Shown: positions 18,114-27,930, counted from the stretch's first letter. The stretch is DNA of 64,000 nt from Nocardioides panzhihuensis (GCF_013408335.1 NZ_JACBZR010000001.1:4875501-4939500), one strand, 5' to 3'. The notes: generated from the sequence alone by a model not told the origin. Numbers and translations are program-made.

Positions 18114-20537
18114 ATGCCCGCTCGCGCACTGCCCGTCTCGATCACCACGGCGTCCGCTCTCATCGCGAGCATGCTGCTCGGTGCCACTCCGGCTGCGGCG
18201 GCGCCCGCGCCGGAGGACATTGTCGTGGAGACGCTCTCCAACCGGGCCGACCTGGTCTTCGACGGCAACGCCCTGGTGCGGATCACGCTGCCGGGCGACG
18301 CCGACCCGGAGGACCTGCGGGTGTGGCTCGACGACACCCGCCACTCGTCCACGCGCAGAGGTGACCGTGACGTCACCGCCGCCTTCGCCGAGCGACCCAA
18401 CGGCGAGATCGAGGGCGTCGTACGCGGGCTGCGGGTCGGGACCAACGAGCTGACCGCACGTCTTCGGGACGGGCGCGGGGCCTGGCTCACGATCACCAAC
18501 CACCCGCGCGGCGGGCCGATCTTCTCCGGGCCGCAGCTGCAGCCCTGGCGATGCCAGCCGACCGCGACGGACGAGCAGTGCAACCAGGAGCCGGAGATCA
18601 GCTGGCTCTACAAGTCCACCAACGCGCTGCTCGACGGACTGCAGCCCTACGACCCGGCGAACCCGCCTCGTGACGTCGGCACTACGACCACCGACGAGGG
18701 CGTGAGGGTGCCGTTCGTCGTCCGGGTCGAAACCGGTTACCAGAACCGCGACCAGTATCGGATCGCCGTGCTCTGGCAGCCCGGTGAGCCGTGGCGGCGC
18801 TGGCGTCCGCAGCAGCAGTGGAACAACAAGCTGTTCATCCCGCACGGCGGCAGCTGCGGGGTCGACCACGAGGTGGGCGCAGCGCCGACCAAGGACTACG
18901 CCGGCACCTTCGACCTCGGCATACCGGGCGTCGCGGACGCGTTCGGGGACAGCCCGACCGTCGCGCTCGGGCGTGGCTTCGCCATGCTCTCGACCGCGCT
19001 GGCCAACACCGGCCACAACTGCAACGTGACCTCCGCGGCCGAGTCGCTGATGATGGCCAAGGAGCACCTCGTCGAGACGTACGGCGACCTGCGCTACACG
19101 ATCGGCAGCGGTTGCTCGGGTGGCTCGATCGCGCAGCAGACCATCGCGAACGCCTACCCGGGGATCTACCAGGGCCTGGTCGTCACCTGCTCCTACCCCG
19201 ACTCGCTCTCGCCGGGGCTGCAGTTCTCCGACTACCACCTGCTCCGCAAGTACTTCGAGAGCTCTGCGCGGCTCACCGACGGGAAGTTCTGGAACCCGCT
19301 GCAGTGGGCGGCGGTCGAGGGCCACCTGCTGCCGGTCAACGCGGTCGTCGCCGACGAGGGCCTGTTCAAGCAGGCGGTCATGCCGACGCACCCGTGCGCC
19401 GGGGTCAGCGACCAGGAGCGCTACGACGCGAAGAGCAACCCCGGCGGCGTACGCTGCTCGATCATCGACGGCGCCATCAACGTCTTCGGCCCGCGGCCGG
19501 AGAGCGTGTGGACGCCGCAGGAGAAGCAGATCGGGCGTGGCTTCGCGGCCTCGCCGCTCGACAACACGGGTGTGCAGTACGGTCTCGAGGCGCTCCGCGC
19601 CGGGACGATCACCCCGGAGCAGTTCGTCGACGTCAACGAGAAGGTCGGCGGGCTCGACATCGACGTCCAGCCGCGGCCGCAGCGCTCGGTCGCCGACCCG
19701 ACCGCGCTCACCAACGCCTACCGCAGCGGCATGGTCAATACCGCCAGCAACCTGTCCGAGGTGGCGATCATCGACCACGGCGGCCCCGACCCCGGTCTCG
19801 CGCACGACGCGCGCTGGGCCTGGGCGATGCGCGACCGGCTGGCCCGAGAGCAGGGTCACGCCGACAACCAGGTGATCTGGTACGGCGTGACGCCGCTCAT
19901 CGGCGACCCGAGCTACTCCAAGGAGGCGCTGCTGGCGATGGACCGGTGGCTGGCCTCGGTCGAGGCGGACGAGCGTGACGTACCGCTTGCCGACAAGGTG
20001 GCCCAGGACCGCCCCGGCGACCTGCACGACCGGTGCACCCAGGCGCAGGGCGTCTCCAGCGAGGACGGCCTGTTCCTCCCGGTCGCCGACCCGCTCGTGG
20101 ACGATCTGACCGGCGGCGTGCTCGACGGTCTGAACGGCGCCGTCAACCCGGTCCTGGATCCCGCGCTGAACCTCGTCGTCGACCCGGTCTCGGACGTGGT
20201 GTGCGGGCTCGGACCGGTCAGCGACCTGGTCAAGACCGACTTCGCGACACCGCGGATCGTGGCCGGCGACAACAACTACTCCGACAACGCCAAGTGTCAC
20301 CTCAAGCCGCTGCGTCGCACCGACGACTACGGCGCGTTCGGCCTCACCGACGCCCAGTGGGCACGCCTGCAGAGGGCCCTCCCGAGCGGGGTGTGCGACT
20401 ACAGCAAGCCGGGCGTCGGGTTCTCCGAGACGGTGCCGTGGCTGACTTACCAGCGAGCCGACGGCTCTGTCGTCTACGGCGGTACGCCGATGGGCGGGGC
20501 CCCGCGCTCGGCGCCGTTCGGAGGCGTGGCCGAATAA
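18114..20537 (+). CDS. Large secreted protein of the DUF6351 type, alpha/beta-hydrolase-like
   Basis: The protein has 807 residues. A signal peptide (LIASMLLGATPAAAAPAPED) follows ATG 18114, which has GGAAAGG 6 nt upstream. An N-terminal beta-rich domain of about 100 residues precedes the main domain. TIGSGCSGGSIAQQTIAN near residue 340 looks like a nucleophile elbow (G-x-S-x-G variant, Cys then Ser). FIPHGGSCGVDH could form the oxyanion region, and GGPDPGLAHDARW may hold an acid. The family has no established substrate that I know of. Its place near ceramidase and sphingomyelinase could hint at lipid or polyester hydrolysis, but that is only context. Confidence 0.75.
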   Translation: MPARALPVSITTASALIASMLLGATPAAAAPAPEDIVVETLSNRADLVFDGNALVRITLPGDADPEDLRVWLDDTRHSSTRRGDRDVTAAFAERPNGEIEGVVRGLRVGTNELTARLRDGRGAWLTITNHPRGGPIFSGPQLQPWRCQPTATDEQCNQEPEISWLYKSTNALLDGLQPYDPANPPRDVGTTTTDEGVRVPFVVRVETGYQNRDQYRIAVLWQPGEPWRRWRPQQQWNNKLFIPHGGSCGVDHEVGAAPTKDYAGTFDLGIPGVADAFGDSPTVALGRGFAMLSTALANTGHNCNVTSAAESLMMAKEHLVETYGDLRYTIGSGCSGGSIAQQTIANAYPGIYQGLVVTCSYPDSLSPGLQFSDYHLLRKYFESSARLTDGKFWNPLQWAAVEGHLLPVNAVVADEGLFKQAVMPTHPCAGVSDQERYDAKSNPGGVRCSIIDGAINVFGPRPESVWTPQEKQIGRGFAASPLDNTGVQYGLEALRAGTITPEQFVDVNEKVGGLDIDVQPRPQRSVADPTALTNAYRSGMVNTASNLSEVAIIDHGGPDPGLAHDARWAWAMRDRLAREQGHADNQVIWYGVTPLIGDPSYSKEALLAMDRWLASVEADERDVPLADKVAQDRPGDLHDRCTQAQGVSSEDGLFLPVADPLVDDLTGGVLDGLNGAVNPVLDPALNLVVDPVSDVVCGLGPVSDLVKTDFATPRIVAGDNNYSDNAKCHLKPLRRTDDYGAFGLTDAQWARLQRALPSGVCDYSKPGVGFSETVPWLTYQRADGSVVYGGTPMGGAPRSAPFGGVAE

Positions 20538-20577
20538 AGACCAGCGGACCCATCGGATCGGTCGCTATGGTCTCGCC

Positions 20578-21435
20578 ATGCCTTCCGCTGATCCGACCAT
20601 CGTCCTGGTTCACGGCGCCTTCGCCAACTCGTTCTCCTTCGCACCCCTCCAGGCCGAGCTCGCGCTACGCGGCCTCCGCTCGCTCGCGGTAGACCTCCCC
20701 GGCCACGGCTTCGAGGCGACCTTCCCGGTGGCCTATCAGGCAACCCAGGACCTCGCCGCGCTGGCGTCGGCTCCGGGCGGCATCAAGGGCGTGACCCTCG
20801 CCGACAACGTGGCCCACCTGGTCGCGGTCCTCACCCGCGCCAAGGAGAACGGACCGGTGGTCGTCGTCGCGCACAGCCGCGGCGGGATCACCCTGACCGC
20901 GACGGCCAACGCGCGCCCGGACCTGATCGACAAGATGGTCTACGTCTCGGCCTGGGCCCCGGTGGAACTCGATGCCGTGGCGTACAACGCGGAGCCGGAG
21001 ATGTCCTCCTTCGACGCCTCGGTGTTCATCGGCGCGGCCGCCGCGAACCCTGCCGACGTCGGTCTGCTCCGCTGCAACTTCCGCACCGCGTCCCCCGAGG
21101 TCCTCGCCGGCCTCAAGCACGCCTTCATGGCCGACGGCACCGACGACGAGTTCCGTACGTTCCTCAACACCTTCCAGCCCGATGAGAACCTCGATGCCGG
21201 CGGCCCCGACGACCGCGCCCAGGCGGCGACCTGGGGCACGGTCCCGCGAGCCTACGTACGCCTCGGCGAGGACGTCAGCATGCCGCCTGCGATGCAGGAC
21301 CGGCTCATCCGCGAGGGCGACGCCCTGACTCCGGACAACCCGTACGCCGTCCACACCCTGGAGTCGAGCCACCTCGGCTGGCTCGTCCACCCGGCGCCGG
21401 CCGCCGACCTCCTCGCGGAGGTCGCGGCCGGCTGA
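20578..21435 (+). CDS. Alpha/beta hydrolase
   Basis: The protein has 285 residues and is cytoplasmic (no signal). LVHGAFANSFSF is the oxyanion loop, VVAHSRGGI (near residue 100) carries the nucleophile Ser in a G/H-x-S-x-G context, and the final His is in ESSHLGWLVHP. It resembles the EstC/salicylate-esterase-like group of small hydrolases. It converges with the SDR gene 10 nt downstream. The substrate is not known. Confidence 0.82.
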   Translation: MPSADPTIVLVHGAFANSFSFAPLQAELALRGLRSLAVDLPGHGFEATFPVAYQATQDLAALASAPGGIKGVTLADNVAHLVAVLTRAKENGPVVVVAHSRGGITLTATANARPDLIDKMVYVSAWAPVELDAVAYNAEPEMSSFDASVFIGAAAANPADVGLLRCNFRTASPEVLAGLKHAFMADGTDDEFRTFLNTFQPDENLDAGGPDDRAQAATWGTVPRAYVRLGEDVSMPPAMQDRLIREGDALTPDNPYAVHTLESSHLGWLVHPAPAADLLAEVAAG

Positions 21436-21445
21436 CCTGGCCGTT

Positions 21446-22180
21446 CTACCAGGCCACGGGGCCGTTCGCGTCGACGAACGTTCCCGACGGAGCGTCGTCG
21501 GGCAGCGTCGCAGCGCGGTGAATCACCCCGGCGGCCTGGTCGGGCGTGGTCGGTGCGTTGTCCTTGTTGATCGGGGTCAGGTCGGTCTGCACGAACCCCG
21601 GGCAGACCGACGTGACCTTGATCGAGGTGTCCGCAAGAGCCTTCGCCAGTGCGATGGTGACGTTGTTCAGCGCGGCCTTGGAGGACTGGTAGGCGGGCAC
21701 GACCATGCCGTAGTACGGCGACTCCGGGTTGGTCTGGTCGGTCAGCGAACCCATCGTCGTCGTCACGTTGACGATGCGGGCCGCCTCGCTCATACGGAGG
21801 AGAGGCAGGAACGCCTCCAGGACGGCGACCGCGCCGAGCACGTTGGTGGCGTAGGTAACGCGGAACATCTCGAGGTCGACGACCTCGGCCGGCTCGGCGT
21901 TGGTCGCCTCCGGGAGTACGCCCGCGTTGTTGACCAGCACGTCCAGGTGGCCGTGGGCCGCGGCGACAGCGTCCGCGGCACGCTGCACGCTGTCTCGGTC
22001 GGTGACGTCCAGCTGAAGCGCCGAGGCCGAGTGACCGGCGGCGACGAGCCGGTCCACGTGCGCCTGGAGATCCTCGGGTCGGCGTCCGGTCAGGATGACG
22101 TGCGCACCGCTCTGGGCGAGGCGGCGGGCAGTTGCCTCACCGATCCCGCGGCTGGCTCCGGTGACAAGGGCGACCTTCAT
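21446..22180 (-). CDS. Short-chain dehydrogenase/reductase
   Basis: The protein has 244 residues from ATG 22180 (MKVALVTGASRGIGEA), with GGGAAG about 5 nt upstream. The classical SDR motifs are complete: TGASRGIG for NAD(P), VLVNNAGV, a Ser in the VTTTMGS segment, and the catalytic YQSSK. The Arg after the glycine motif (ILTGRRPED) favours NADPH. It is divergent from the ceramidase operon with a 160-bp gap that contains a TGGTT/AACCA dyad at 22201-22218. The substrate is unknown. Confidence 0.85.
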   Translation of the reverse strand: MKVALVTGASRGIGEATARRLAQSGAHVILTGRRPEDLQAHVDRLVAAGHSASALQLDVTDRDSVQRAADAVAAAHGHLDVLVNNAGVLPEATNAEPAEVVDLEMFRVTYATNVLGAVAVLEAFLPLLRMSEAARIVNVTTTMGSLTDQTNPESPYYGMVVPAYQSSKAALNNVTIALAKALADTSIKVTSVCPGFVQTDLTPINKDNAPTTPDQAAGVIHRAATLPDDAPSGTFVDANGPVAW

Positions 22181-22341
22181 GTGCTTCCCATCGTTCGAAT
22201 TGGTTGTTCCATGAACCATTCAACAGGCTTCGGCCCGGTAGTTCTGGCGGTAATCGGACATCGCACCGGACCCCGGTCCACGAAGTAGGTCATCTGTCCA
22301 GGACTATTGACCCAGTGGGATCGAGCAGGCATCCTCCTGTT

Positions 22342-24456
22342 ATGACGCGCGTCACATGGAGGACCACCGGGGCTGTCACGTTGCTGGCGGTCGCCACTCT
22401 CGGGATCACGACGTTGCCGCCGCCGTCCTCGGCGAGCGGCGCCGACACGACGTACGCCTCGACGGCGCGCGCCGACCACAGAACGGATCAAGGGGCCGGC
22501 GACTATCTCGTCGGCCGCGGCATCGCCGACGTCACCGGAGAGGTGGCCGAGGCCGGGATGATGGGGTACGCCGACCTCAGCCAAGCCAGCAGCGGGCTGC
22601 ACATGCGCCAGCGCGCCCGTGCCTTCGTGATCGGTGACCCGGAGTCGGACGAGCGCGTGGTCCACGTCCTCGCCGACGCGGGGATGATCTTCCAGAGCGT
22701 CCGCGACGCCGTCCTCGCCAAGCTCGAGCAACGCTTCGGCGACACCTACACCGAGCGCAACGTGATGCTGACCGCGACCCACACGCATGCGGCTCCCGGC
22801 GGCTACTCGCACCACACGCTCTACAACATCACCACCCTGGGCTACCACGGCAAGACCTTCCGCGCCCTCGTCGACGGGATCGTCACCTCCATCGAGCGGG
22901 CCGACGCCGACCTCGCGCCGGCAGAGCTGAGCGTGTCGGCCAGCGAGCTGACCAACGCCAACGTCAACCGCTCGAAGACCGCGTTCGACCGCAACCCGGA
23001 GGCGGACAAGGCCCACTTCCCCGGTGGCGTCGACACCCGGAGCACCACTCTTCAGGTGCGCCGCGAAGGCGAGTTGGACGGGGTCATCAACTGGTTCCCG
23101 GTCCACGCGACGAGCATGTCGACCGACAACACCCTGGTGAGCCCCGACAACAAGGGCTACGCCGAGTACGCCTGGGAGCGGCTCGCGCGAGGCGTCGACT
23201 ACATCGAGGACAGCCGCGACCCCGGCTTCGTGGCCTCCTTCGCGCAGACCAACGCCGGCGACATGTCGCCGAACCTCAACCTGCGGCCCTCCGACGGCCC
23301 GACCACCGACCAGTTCGAGAACACCCGGATCATCGGCACCAGGACGTACGACGCTGCCCGCCGTGGGCTCGACGACGACCGGGCGCTGGCCGGAGGCGTC
23401 GACTCCCGGATCGTGTACGTCGACTTCGCGAACACCGCAGTGCGCCGCGAGTTCACTCCCGACGGGAAGCCGCACAGCACCTGTCCGGCAGCGCTCGGGG
23501 CGTCGTTCGCTGCCGGCAGCACCGAGGACGGCGGCGGCGGGCTGCCGATCTTCAAGGAGGGCAAGGACGGCGGCAACCCGGCGGTCGCAGCGATCTCCGA
23601 GGCGCTCTACACCGCCAGCCCAGCGCTGCGAGCGTGCCAGGCGCCGAAGGAGATCCTGCTCCCGGTCGGGGCGCTCGACATGGTGCAGCAGAAGCTGCCG
23701 GTGCAGCTCGTCAGGATCGGCGACCTCTACCTCGTCGGGGTCCCGGCCGAGGTGACCGTGGTCTCCGGCCTGCGGCTGCGGCGCGCCGTCGCCGAGGCGG
23801 TCGGCACGGACCTCGACAACGTGCTGGTGCAGGGCTACACCAACGCCTACGCGCACTACCTGACCACGCCGGAGGAGTACGACGCCAAGGAGTACGAGGG
23901 CGCCTCGACCCTCTTCGGGCGCTACGAGCTCCCGGCCTTCATGCAGACCGTGGCCGATCTGGGTGCCGCGATGCGCACCGGGGTCGACGTCCCGCTCGGG
24001 GCCAAGGAGCGCGACCGCAGCGCCCTGCAGCTCCCCTCGCCGCAGGGCGCGGTGGTGGCCGATGCACCTCCGATCGCCAAGAGCTACGGCGACGTGCTGA
24101 CGGCCCCGGCTGCGACGTACCGGCCCGGCGGGCAGGTGAGCGTGACGTTCGCCGGCGCGCATCCCAACAACGATCCGCACCACGAGGGCAGCTACCTGAC
24201 GGTGGAGCGGCGGGTCTCGACGAGCTCGACCGGCGAGCCACGCTGGCAGCGGATCGCCGACGACAGCGACTGGTCGACGAAGCTCCACTGGGCGCGCTAC
24301 GGCGTCGCCGCGTCGAAGGTGACGATCACCTGGGACGTACCGGACGACGTGGAGCCGGGGAGCTACCGGATCCGCTACTTCGGTGACGCCCGGAGCCTGC
24401 TGGGGAACGTGCGCTCGATCAGCGGCACCAGCCCGACGTTCGCGGTGGTCGACTGA
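22342..24456 (+). CDS. Secreted neutral/alkaline ceramidase
   Basis: The protein has 704 residues and cleaves ceramide into sphingosine and fatty acid outside the cell. ATG 22342 gives a signal peptide (GAVTLLAVATLGITTLPPPS). The family hallmarks are GRGIADVTGEVAEAGMMGYA, the zinc-site segment MLTATHTHAAPGGYSHH, NWFPVHATSM, FAQTNAGDMSPN with the catalytic region, and NAYAHYLTTPEEYDAKEYEG. A C-terminal Ig-like domain follows from about residue 590, as in Pseudomonas ceramidase. Its TGA overlaps the ATG of the sphingomyelinase. I place it as first gene of a four-gene operon. Confidence 0.9.
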   Translation: MTRVTWRTTGAVTLLAVATLGITTLPPPSSASGADTTYASTARADHRTDQGAGDYLVGRGIADVTGEVAEAGMMGYADLSQASSGLHMRQRARAFVIGDPESDERVVHVLADAGMIFQSVRDAVLAKLEQRFGDTYTERNVMLTATHTHAAPGGYSHHTLYNITTLGYHGKTFRALVDGIVTSIERADADLAPAELSVSASELTNANVNRSKTAFDRNPEADKAHFPGGVDTRSTTLQVRREGELDGVINWFPVHATSMSTDNTLVSPDNKGYAEYAWERLARGVDYIEDSRDPGFVASFAQTNAGDMSPNLNLRPSDGPTTDQFENTRIIGTRTYDAARRGLDDDRALAGGVDSRIVYVDFANTAVRREFTPDGKPHSTCPAALGASFAAGSTEDGGGGLPIFKEGKDGGNPAVAAISEALYTASPALRACQAPKEILLPVGALDMVQQKLPVQLVRIGDLYLVGVPAEVTVVSGLRLRRAVAEAVGTDLDNVLVQGYTNAYAHYLTTPEEYDAKEYEGASTLFGRYELPAFMQTVADLGAAMRTGVDVPLGAKERDRSALQLPSPQGAVVADAPPIAKSYGDVLTAPAATYRPGGQVSVTFAGAHPNNDPHHEGSYLTVERRVSTSSTGEPRWQRIADDSDWSTKLHWARYGVAASKVTITWDVPDDVEPGSYRIRYFGDARSLLGNVRSISGTSPTFAVVD

Positions 24457-25412
24457 TGCGCGCCGTGACAGCGATGGTCGCGGCGGTGTGTGCCGTCGCC
24501 GCGATCGCCGGCCCCGGAACGACGCCGGCATCGGCATCCCCCGGCGAAGGCAGTGCAAAGCTCGCCAACCGGGCCGGCCTGAGCATCCTGACCCACAACG
24601 TCGCGATGCTGCCGGCCATCGCCGGTGGAAAGGCCAACGCCACCAGGGCAGAGCTGATCGCGGGCGCCGACTACGTCCGCGGCCACGACGTCGTGGTGCT
24701 CCAGGAGGCGTTCGACAACGGTCCCTCCGACACCCTGAAGTCACGCCTGGCCAGCCAGTATCCCCATCAGACGCCGGTCCTCGGCCGATCCCGCTCGGGC
24801 TGGGACGAGACGCTGGGGTCCTACTCCGCCCTGACCCCCGAGGACGGCGGCGTGACGATCCTCAGCCGGTGGCCGATCACCCATCGCGCGCAGTACGTGT
24901 ACGCCGACGGCTGCGATACCGACTGGTTCTCCAACAAGGGCTTCGTCTACACCCGCCTCGACGTCGGCGGCCGCCCGGTGCACGTGGTCGGCACCCATGC
25001 GCAGGCCGAGGCCGCACTGTGCTCGGACGCCGCCGCGACCCGGAAGCGGCAGTTCACCGAGCTCGACGGCTTCCTCGACGGGCTGAGGATCCCCGCCGAC
25101 GAGCCGATCGTGATCGCCGGCGACCTCAACGTGATCAAGGCTTCCCCGGAGTACGACGCCATGCTGTCCACGCTCGACGTCACCGCCCCGTCGTACGCCG
25201 GCCATCCCTACACCTGGGACCCGGAGACCAACCCGCTGGCGTCCTCCGGCGGGCGCGAGCACCTGGACTACGTCATGTTCCGGCGCGGCCACCCGCAGCC
25301 TCGGGGGTGGACCAACACCACCCTGACGCCGAGCTCGCCGCCCTGGAGCGCGGGCGGGACGACCTACACCGACTACGCCGACCACTATCCGGTCCGGGGA
25401 GGGACGCCGTGA
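24456..25412 (+). CDS. Secreted sphingomyelinase C (neutral, Mg2+-dependent)
   Basis: The protein has 318 residues with a signal peptide (MVAAVCAVAAIAGPGTTPAS). It has the endonuclease/exonuclease/phosphatase fold: ILTHNVAMLP (metal Asn), VVVLQEAFD (metal Glu), GTHAQAE, VIAGDLNVIKA (Asp/Asn pair), REHLDYVMF and the final ADHYPV (catalytic His). It would convert sphingomyelin to ceramide and phosphocholine, the substrate of the gene before it. It overlaps the ceramidase stop at ATGA and its own stop overlaps the next GTG, so it is translationally coupled on both sides. Confidence 0.88.
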   Translation: MRAVTAMVAAVCAVAAIAGPGTTPASASPGEGSAKLANRAGLSILTHNVAMLPAIAGGKANATRAELIAGADYVRGHDVVVLQEAFDNGPSDTLKSRLASQYPHQTPVLGRSRSGWDETLGSYSALTPEDGGVTILSRWPITHRAQYVYADGCDTDWFSNKGFVYTRLDVGGRPVHVVGTHAQAEAALCSDAAATRKRQFTELDGFLDGLRIPADEPIVIAGDLNVIKASPEYDAMLSTLDVTAPSYAGHPYTWDPETNPLASSGGREHLDYVMFRRGHPQPRGWTNTTLTPSSPPWSAGGTTYTDYADHYPVRGGTP

Positions 25413-26725
25413 GCTGGCAGAACTGGGCAGGCACCGAGCGGGTCACGCCTGCGCGCGTGGTCGCGCCCGCGACGACGGACGAGGTGGCGGCCGCCGTCAA
25501 GACGGCGGTCGGCGACGAGCTGCCGGTGCGGATGATCGGGTCCGGGCACTCCTTCACGGGGGCGGCGGTCGCCCCCGGCGTACAGCTGGTTCCGGACCGG
25601 CTCGACGGTGTCCACTCGGTCGACCGCGAGTCGGGGCTGGTGACGATCGCCGCGGGCATCCCGCTGCACCGGCTCAACCCGATCCTCGCCCGGCACGGCC
25701 TGGCGATGGAGATCCTCGGCGACATCGACCGGCAGACGGTGGCGGGCGCGATCTCGACCGGGACGCACGGAAGCGGCGCGGAGTTCGGCAGCATCTCGAC
25801 GCAGGTACGCGGGCTCGAGCTGGTGCTCGCCGACGGGTCGGTCGTGGAGTGCTCAGCGACCGAGCGGCCGGAGCTGTTCGAGGCCGCGCGGGTCTCGTTC
25901 GGCGCGCTCGGCGTGATCACCAAGGTGACGCTGCAGTGCGTGCCGCTCTACGCGCTGCGGGCCGTCGACGCGGCAGCGCCGCTCGAGGACGTGCTCGACG
26001 GCGTGGACGACCTGGTCGCCGCCAACGACCACTTCGAGTTCTTCTGGTTCCCGCACACGACGACGTCGCTGACCCGGAGGTTCCAGCGGCTGCCCGGTGA
26101 CACCGAGCTGCGTCCGATGAGCCGGCTGACCCGTACGGTCGACGACCGGATCGTCACCAACATCGGCTTCGAGGCGATGCTGCGGGCCGGCACCCGGTTC
26201 CCGCGCCTGGTCCCCGGCATCACCCGGTTCGTGACCAAGGCGATCTCCGCGCGCGACTTCACCGACCTGGCGCCCAACGTGTTCGCGTCGGAACGGAACG
26301 TACGTTTCCGCGAGGGCGAGTACTTCGTGCCGCGCGACGCGCTCGTCCCTGCGCTGCGCGAGCTGAAGCGATGGGTCGACACCCATGATGAGCCGGTCTC
26401 GTTCCCGTTCGAGGTCCGGTTCGTACGTCACGACGACATCTGGCTCTCGCCGGCCTACCAGCGGGACTCGGCCGTCGTCGCCTTCCACCAGTACCACCGG
26501 ATGCCGCACGAGCGCTGGTTCGACGTCTGCGAGGACGTCCTCGGCGCGGCCGGCGGCCGGCCGCACTGGGGCAAGATGCACCGGCTCGACGCGTCGGCGA
26601 TGCGTGAGCGCTATCCCCGCTTCGACGACTTCGTCGCGCTCCGCGACCACCTCGACCCCGCCGGGGTCTTTGCCAACCCCTACCTGGACCGCGTGCTCGG
26701 CCCAGCCCCGGAGGCCCGACGATGA
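25409..26725 (+). CDS. FAD-linked sugar-lactone oxidase (D-arabinono-1,4-lactone oxidase family)
   Basis: The protein has 438 residues starting at GTG 25409, which overlaps the sphingomyelinase TGA (GTGA). The FAD_binding_4 domain shows MIGSGHSFTGAAV, TIAAGIPLHRLN and AGAISTGTHGSG. In this vanillyl-alcohol-oxidase fold GSGHSF often bears a His for covalent FAD. The ALO C-terminal domain ends in HWGKMHRLDA, with YPRFDDFVALRDHLDPAGVF after it. The family oxidises aldonolactones or alditols. Its link to sphingolipid genes is positional only; an ALO-type oxidase next to a fold-III PLP enzyme is a pairing I recall from other actinobacteria. Confidence 0.82.
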   Translation: MSWQNWAGTERVTPARVVAPATTDEVAAAVKTAVGDELPVRMIGSGHSFTGAAVAPGVQLVPDRLDGVHSVDRESGLVTIAAGIPLHRLNPILARHGLAMEILGDIDRQTVAGAISTGTHGSGAEFGSISTQVRGLELVLADGSVVECSATERPELFEAARVSFGALGVITKVTLQCVPLYALRAVDAAAPLEDVLDGVDDLVAANDHFEFFWFPHTTTSLTRRFQRLPGDTELRPMSRLTRTVDDRIVTNIGFEAMLRAGTRFPRLVPGITRFVTKAISARDFTDLAPNVFASERNVRFREGEYFVPRDALVPALRELKRWVDTHDEPVSFPFEVRFVRHDDIWLSPAYQRDSAVVAFHQYHRMPHERWFDVCEDVLGAAGGRPHWGKMHRLDASAMRERYPRFDDFVALRDHLDPAGVFANPYLDRVLGPAPEARR

Positions 26726-27930
26726 CCCTGACCCTGCCCGGCGGCCCCGCCCGAACACCATGGGCGGACCTGCTCGCCGCGACCGAGCACCTGGACCCGC
26801 CGTTCGCCGTCCTCGACGTGGCAGCGGTGCGCACCAACGCTCACCAGCTGGTGCGCCGCGCCGCCGGGAAGCCGATCCGAGTAGCCAGCAAGTCGATCAG
26901 AGTGCGATCGGTGATCCGGGACGCTCTGCAGGTCCCGGGGATGTCCGGCATCCTCGCCTTCACCCTGCCCGAGGCGCTCTGGCTCGCCGAGGAGCACGAG
27001 GACGTGGTCGTCGGATACCCGACCACGCACCGCGAGGCGCTCCAGCGGCTGGCCAAGGACGAGGAGCTCGCCTCCCGGGTCACCCTGATGGTCGACAGCC
27101 CCGATCACCTCGACCTGACGGCCGCGATCGTCGGCCCCGACGGTCCGCCGATCCGGATCTGCCTGGAGCTCGACGTCTCGCTCCGGCTCGCCGGCGGCCG
27201 GGTCCACCTGGGCGCTCGCCGCTCGCCGGTGCACGCACCGGAGGAGGCCGCCGCGCTGGCCCGCAAGGTCGCCGCCCACCCGCGCTTCGAGCTGGTCGGC
27301 CTGATGGGTTACGAGGGCCAGATCGCGGGGATCGGCGACAACCAGCCCGGTCTGCGCAGGTTCGCGGTCCGGGAGATGCAGCGGCGGTCGGCTGCCGAGC
27401 TCGCCGAGCGTCGCGCCGCCGCGGTCGCCGCCGTCCGGAGCGTCGCGCCGTTGGAGTTCGTCAACGGAGGCGGCACCGGCAGCCTCGAGCTCACCGCGGC
27501 CGAGCCGGCGGTCACCGAGGTGGCGGCCGGCTCCGGCCTGTTCGCGCCCCGCCTGTTCGACTTCTACACCCGTTTCCAGCCCCAGCCTGCGGCGTACTTC
27601 GTGCTCTCGGTCGTACGCCGCCCCTCCCCGCAGCACGCCACCGTGCTCGGCGGCGGATGGATCGCGTCGGGCGCCGCCGGCAAGGACCGGCTGCCGACGC
27701 CAGTGTGGCCGCCGGACCTGTCGCTCGTCGACCAGGAGGGCGCCGGTGAGGTGCAGACGCCGCTGGTGGGGGCGCGGGTCGACGAGCTCGGCCTCGGTGA
27801 CCACGTCTGGTTCCGGCACACGAAGGCCGGCGAGCTCTGCGAGCATGTCGACGAGATCGTCCTCGTCGAGGGCGACCGTGTCGTCGACGTGGTCTCGACC
27901 TACCGCGGCGAGGGGAAGACCTTCCTCTGA
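26722..27930 (+). CDS. Fold-III PLP enzyme, amino acid deaminase/D-threonine aldolase-like
   Basis: The protein has 402 residues from ATG 26722, overlapping the oxidase stop (ATGA). The alanine-racemase N-terminal barrel is evident: PFAVLDVAAVRTNAHQL, with the PLP lysine in IRVASKSIRVRSV. Further blocks are ICLELDVSLRLAG and EFVNGGGTGSLE for phosphate binding. The C-terminal metal-associated D-serine dehydratase-like domain ends with GDHVWFRHTKAGELCEHVDE, where His and Cys match the zinc site of DSD1/D-threonine aldolases. It probably acts on a beta-hydroxy amino acid. The gene ends 18 nt from the convergent TetR stop. Confidence 0.8.
   Translation: MTLTLPGGPARTPWADLLAATEHLDPPFAVLDVAAVRTNAHQLVRRAAGKPIRVASKSIRVRSVIRDALQVPGMSGILAFTLPEALWLAEEHEDVVVGYPTTHREALQRLAKDEELASRVTLMVDSPDHLDLTAAIVGPDGPPIRICLELDVSLRLAGGRVHLGARRSPVHAPEEAAALARKVAAHPRFELVGLMGYEGQIAGIGDNQPGLRRFAVREMQRRSAAELAERRAAAVAAVRSVAPLEFVNGGGTGSLELTAAEPAVTEVAAGSGLFAPRLFDFYTRFQPQPAAYFVLSVVRRPSPQHATVLGGGWIASGAAGKDRLPTPVWPPDLSLVDQEGAGEVQTPLVGARVDELGLGDHVWFRHTKAGELCEHVDEIVLVEGDRVVDVVSTYRGEGKTFL

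Noticed and set aside
18075..20300. Minus-strand open frame (about 741 codons) opposite the DUF6351 gene
   Set aside because: Shadow of the plus-strand gene, same composition artefact, no ribosome site or motif.
22177..24744. Minus-strand open frame (855 codons) opposite ceramidase
   Set aside because: It crosses the SDR start and the sphingomyelinase start and shows antisense-type composition; both real genes are strongly supported.
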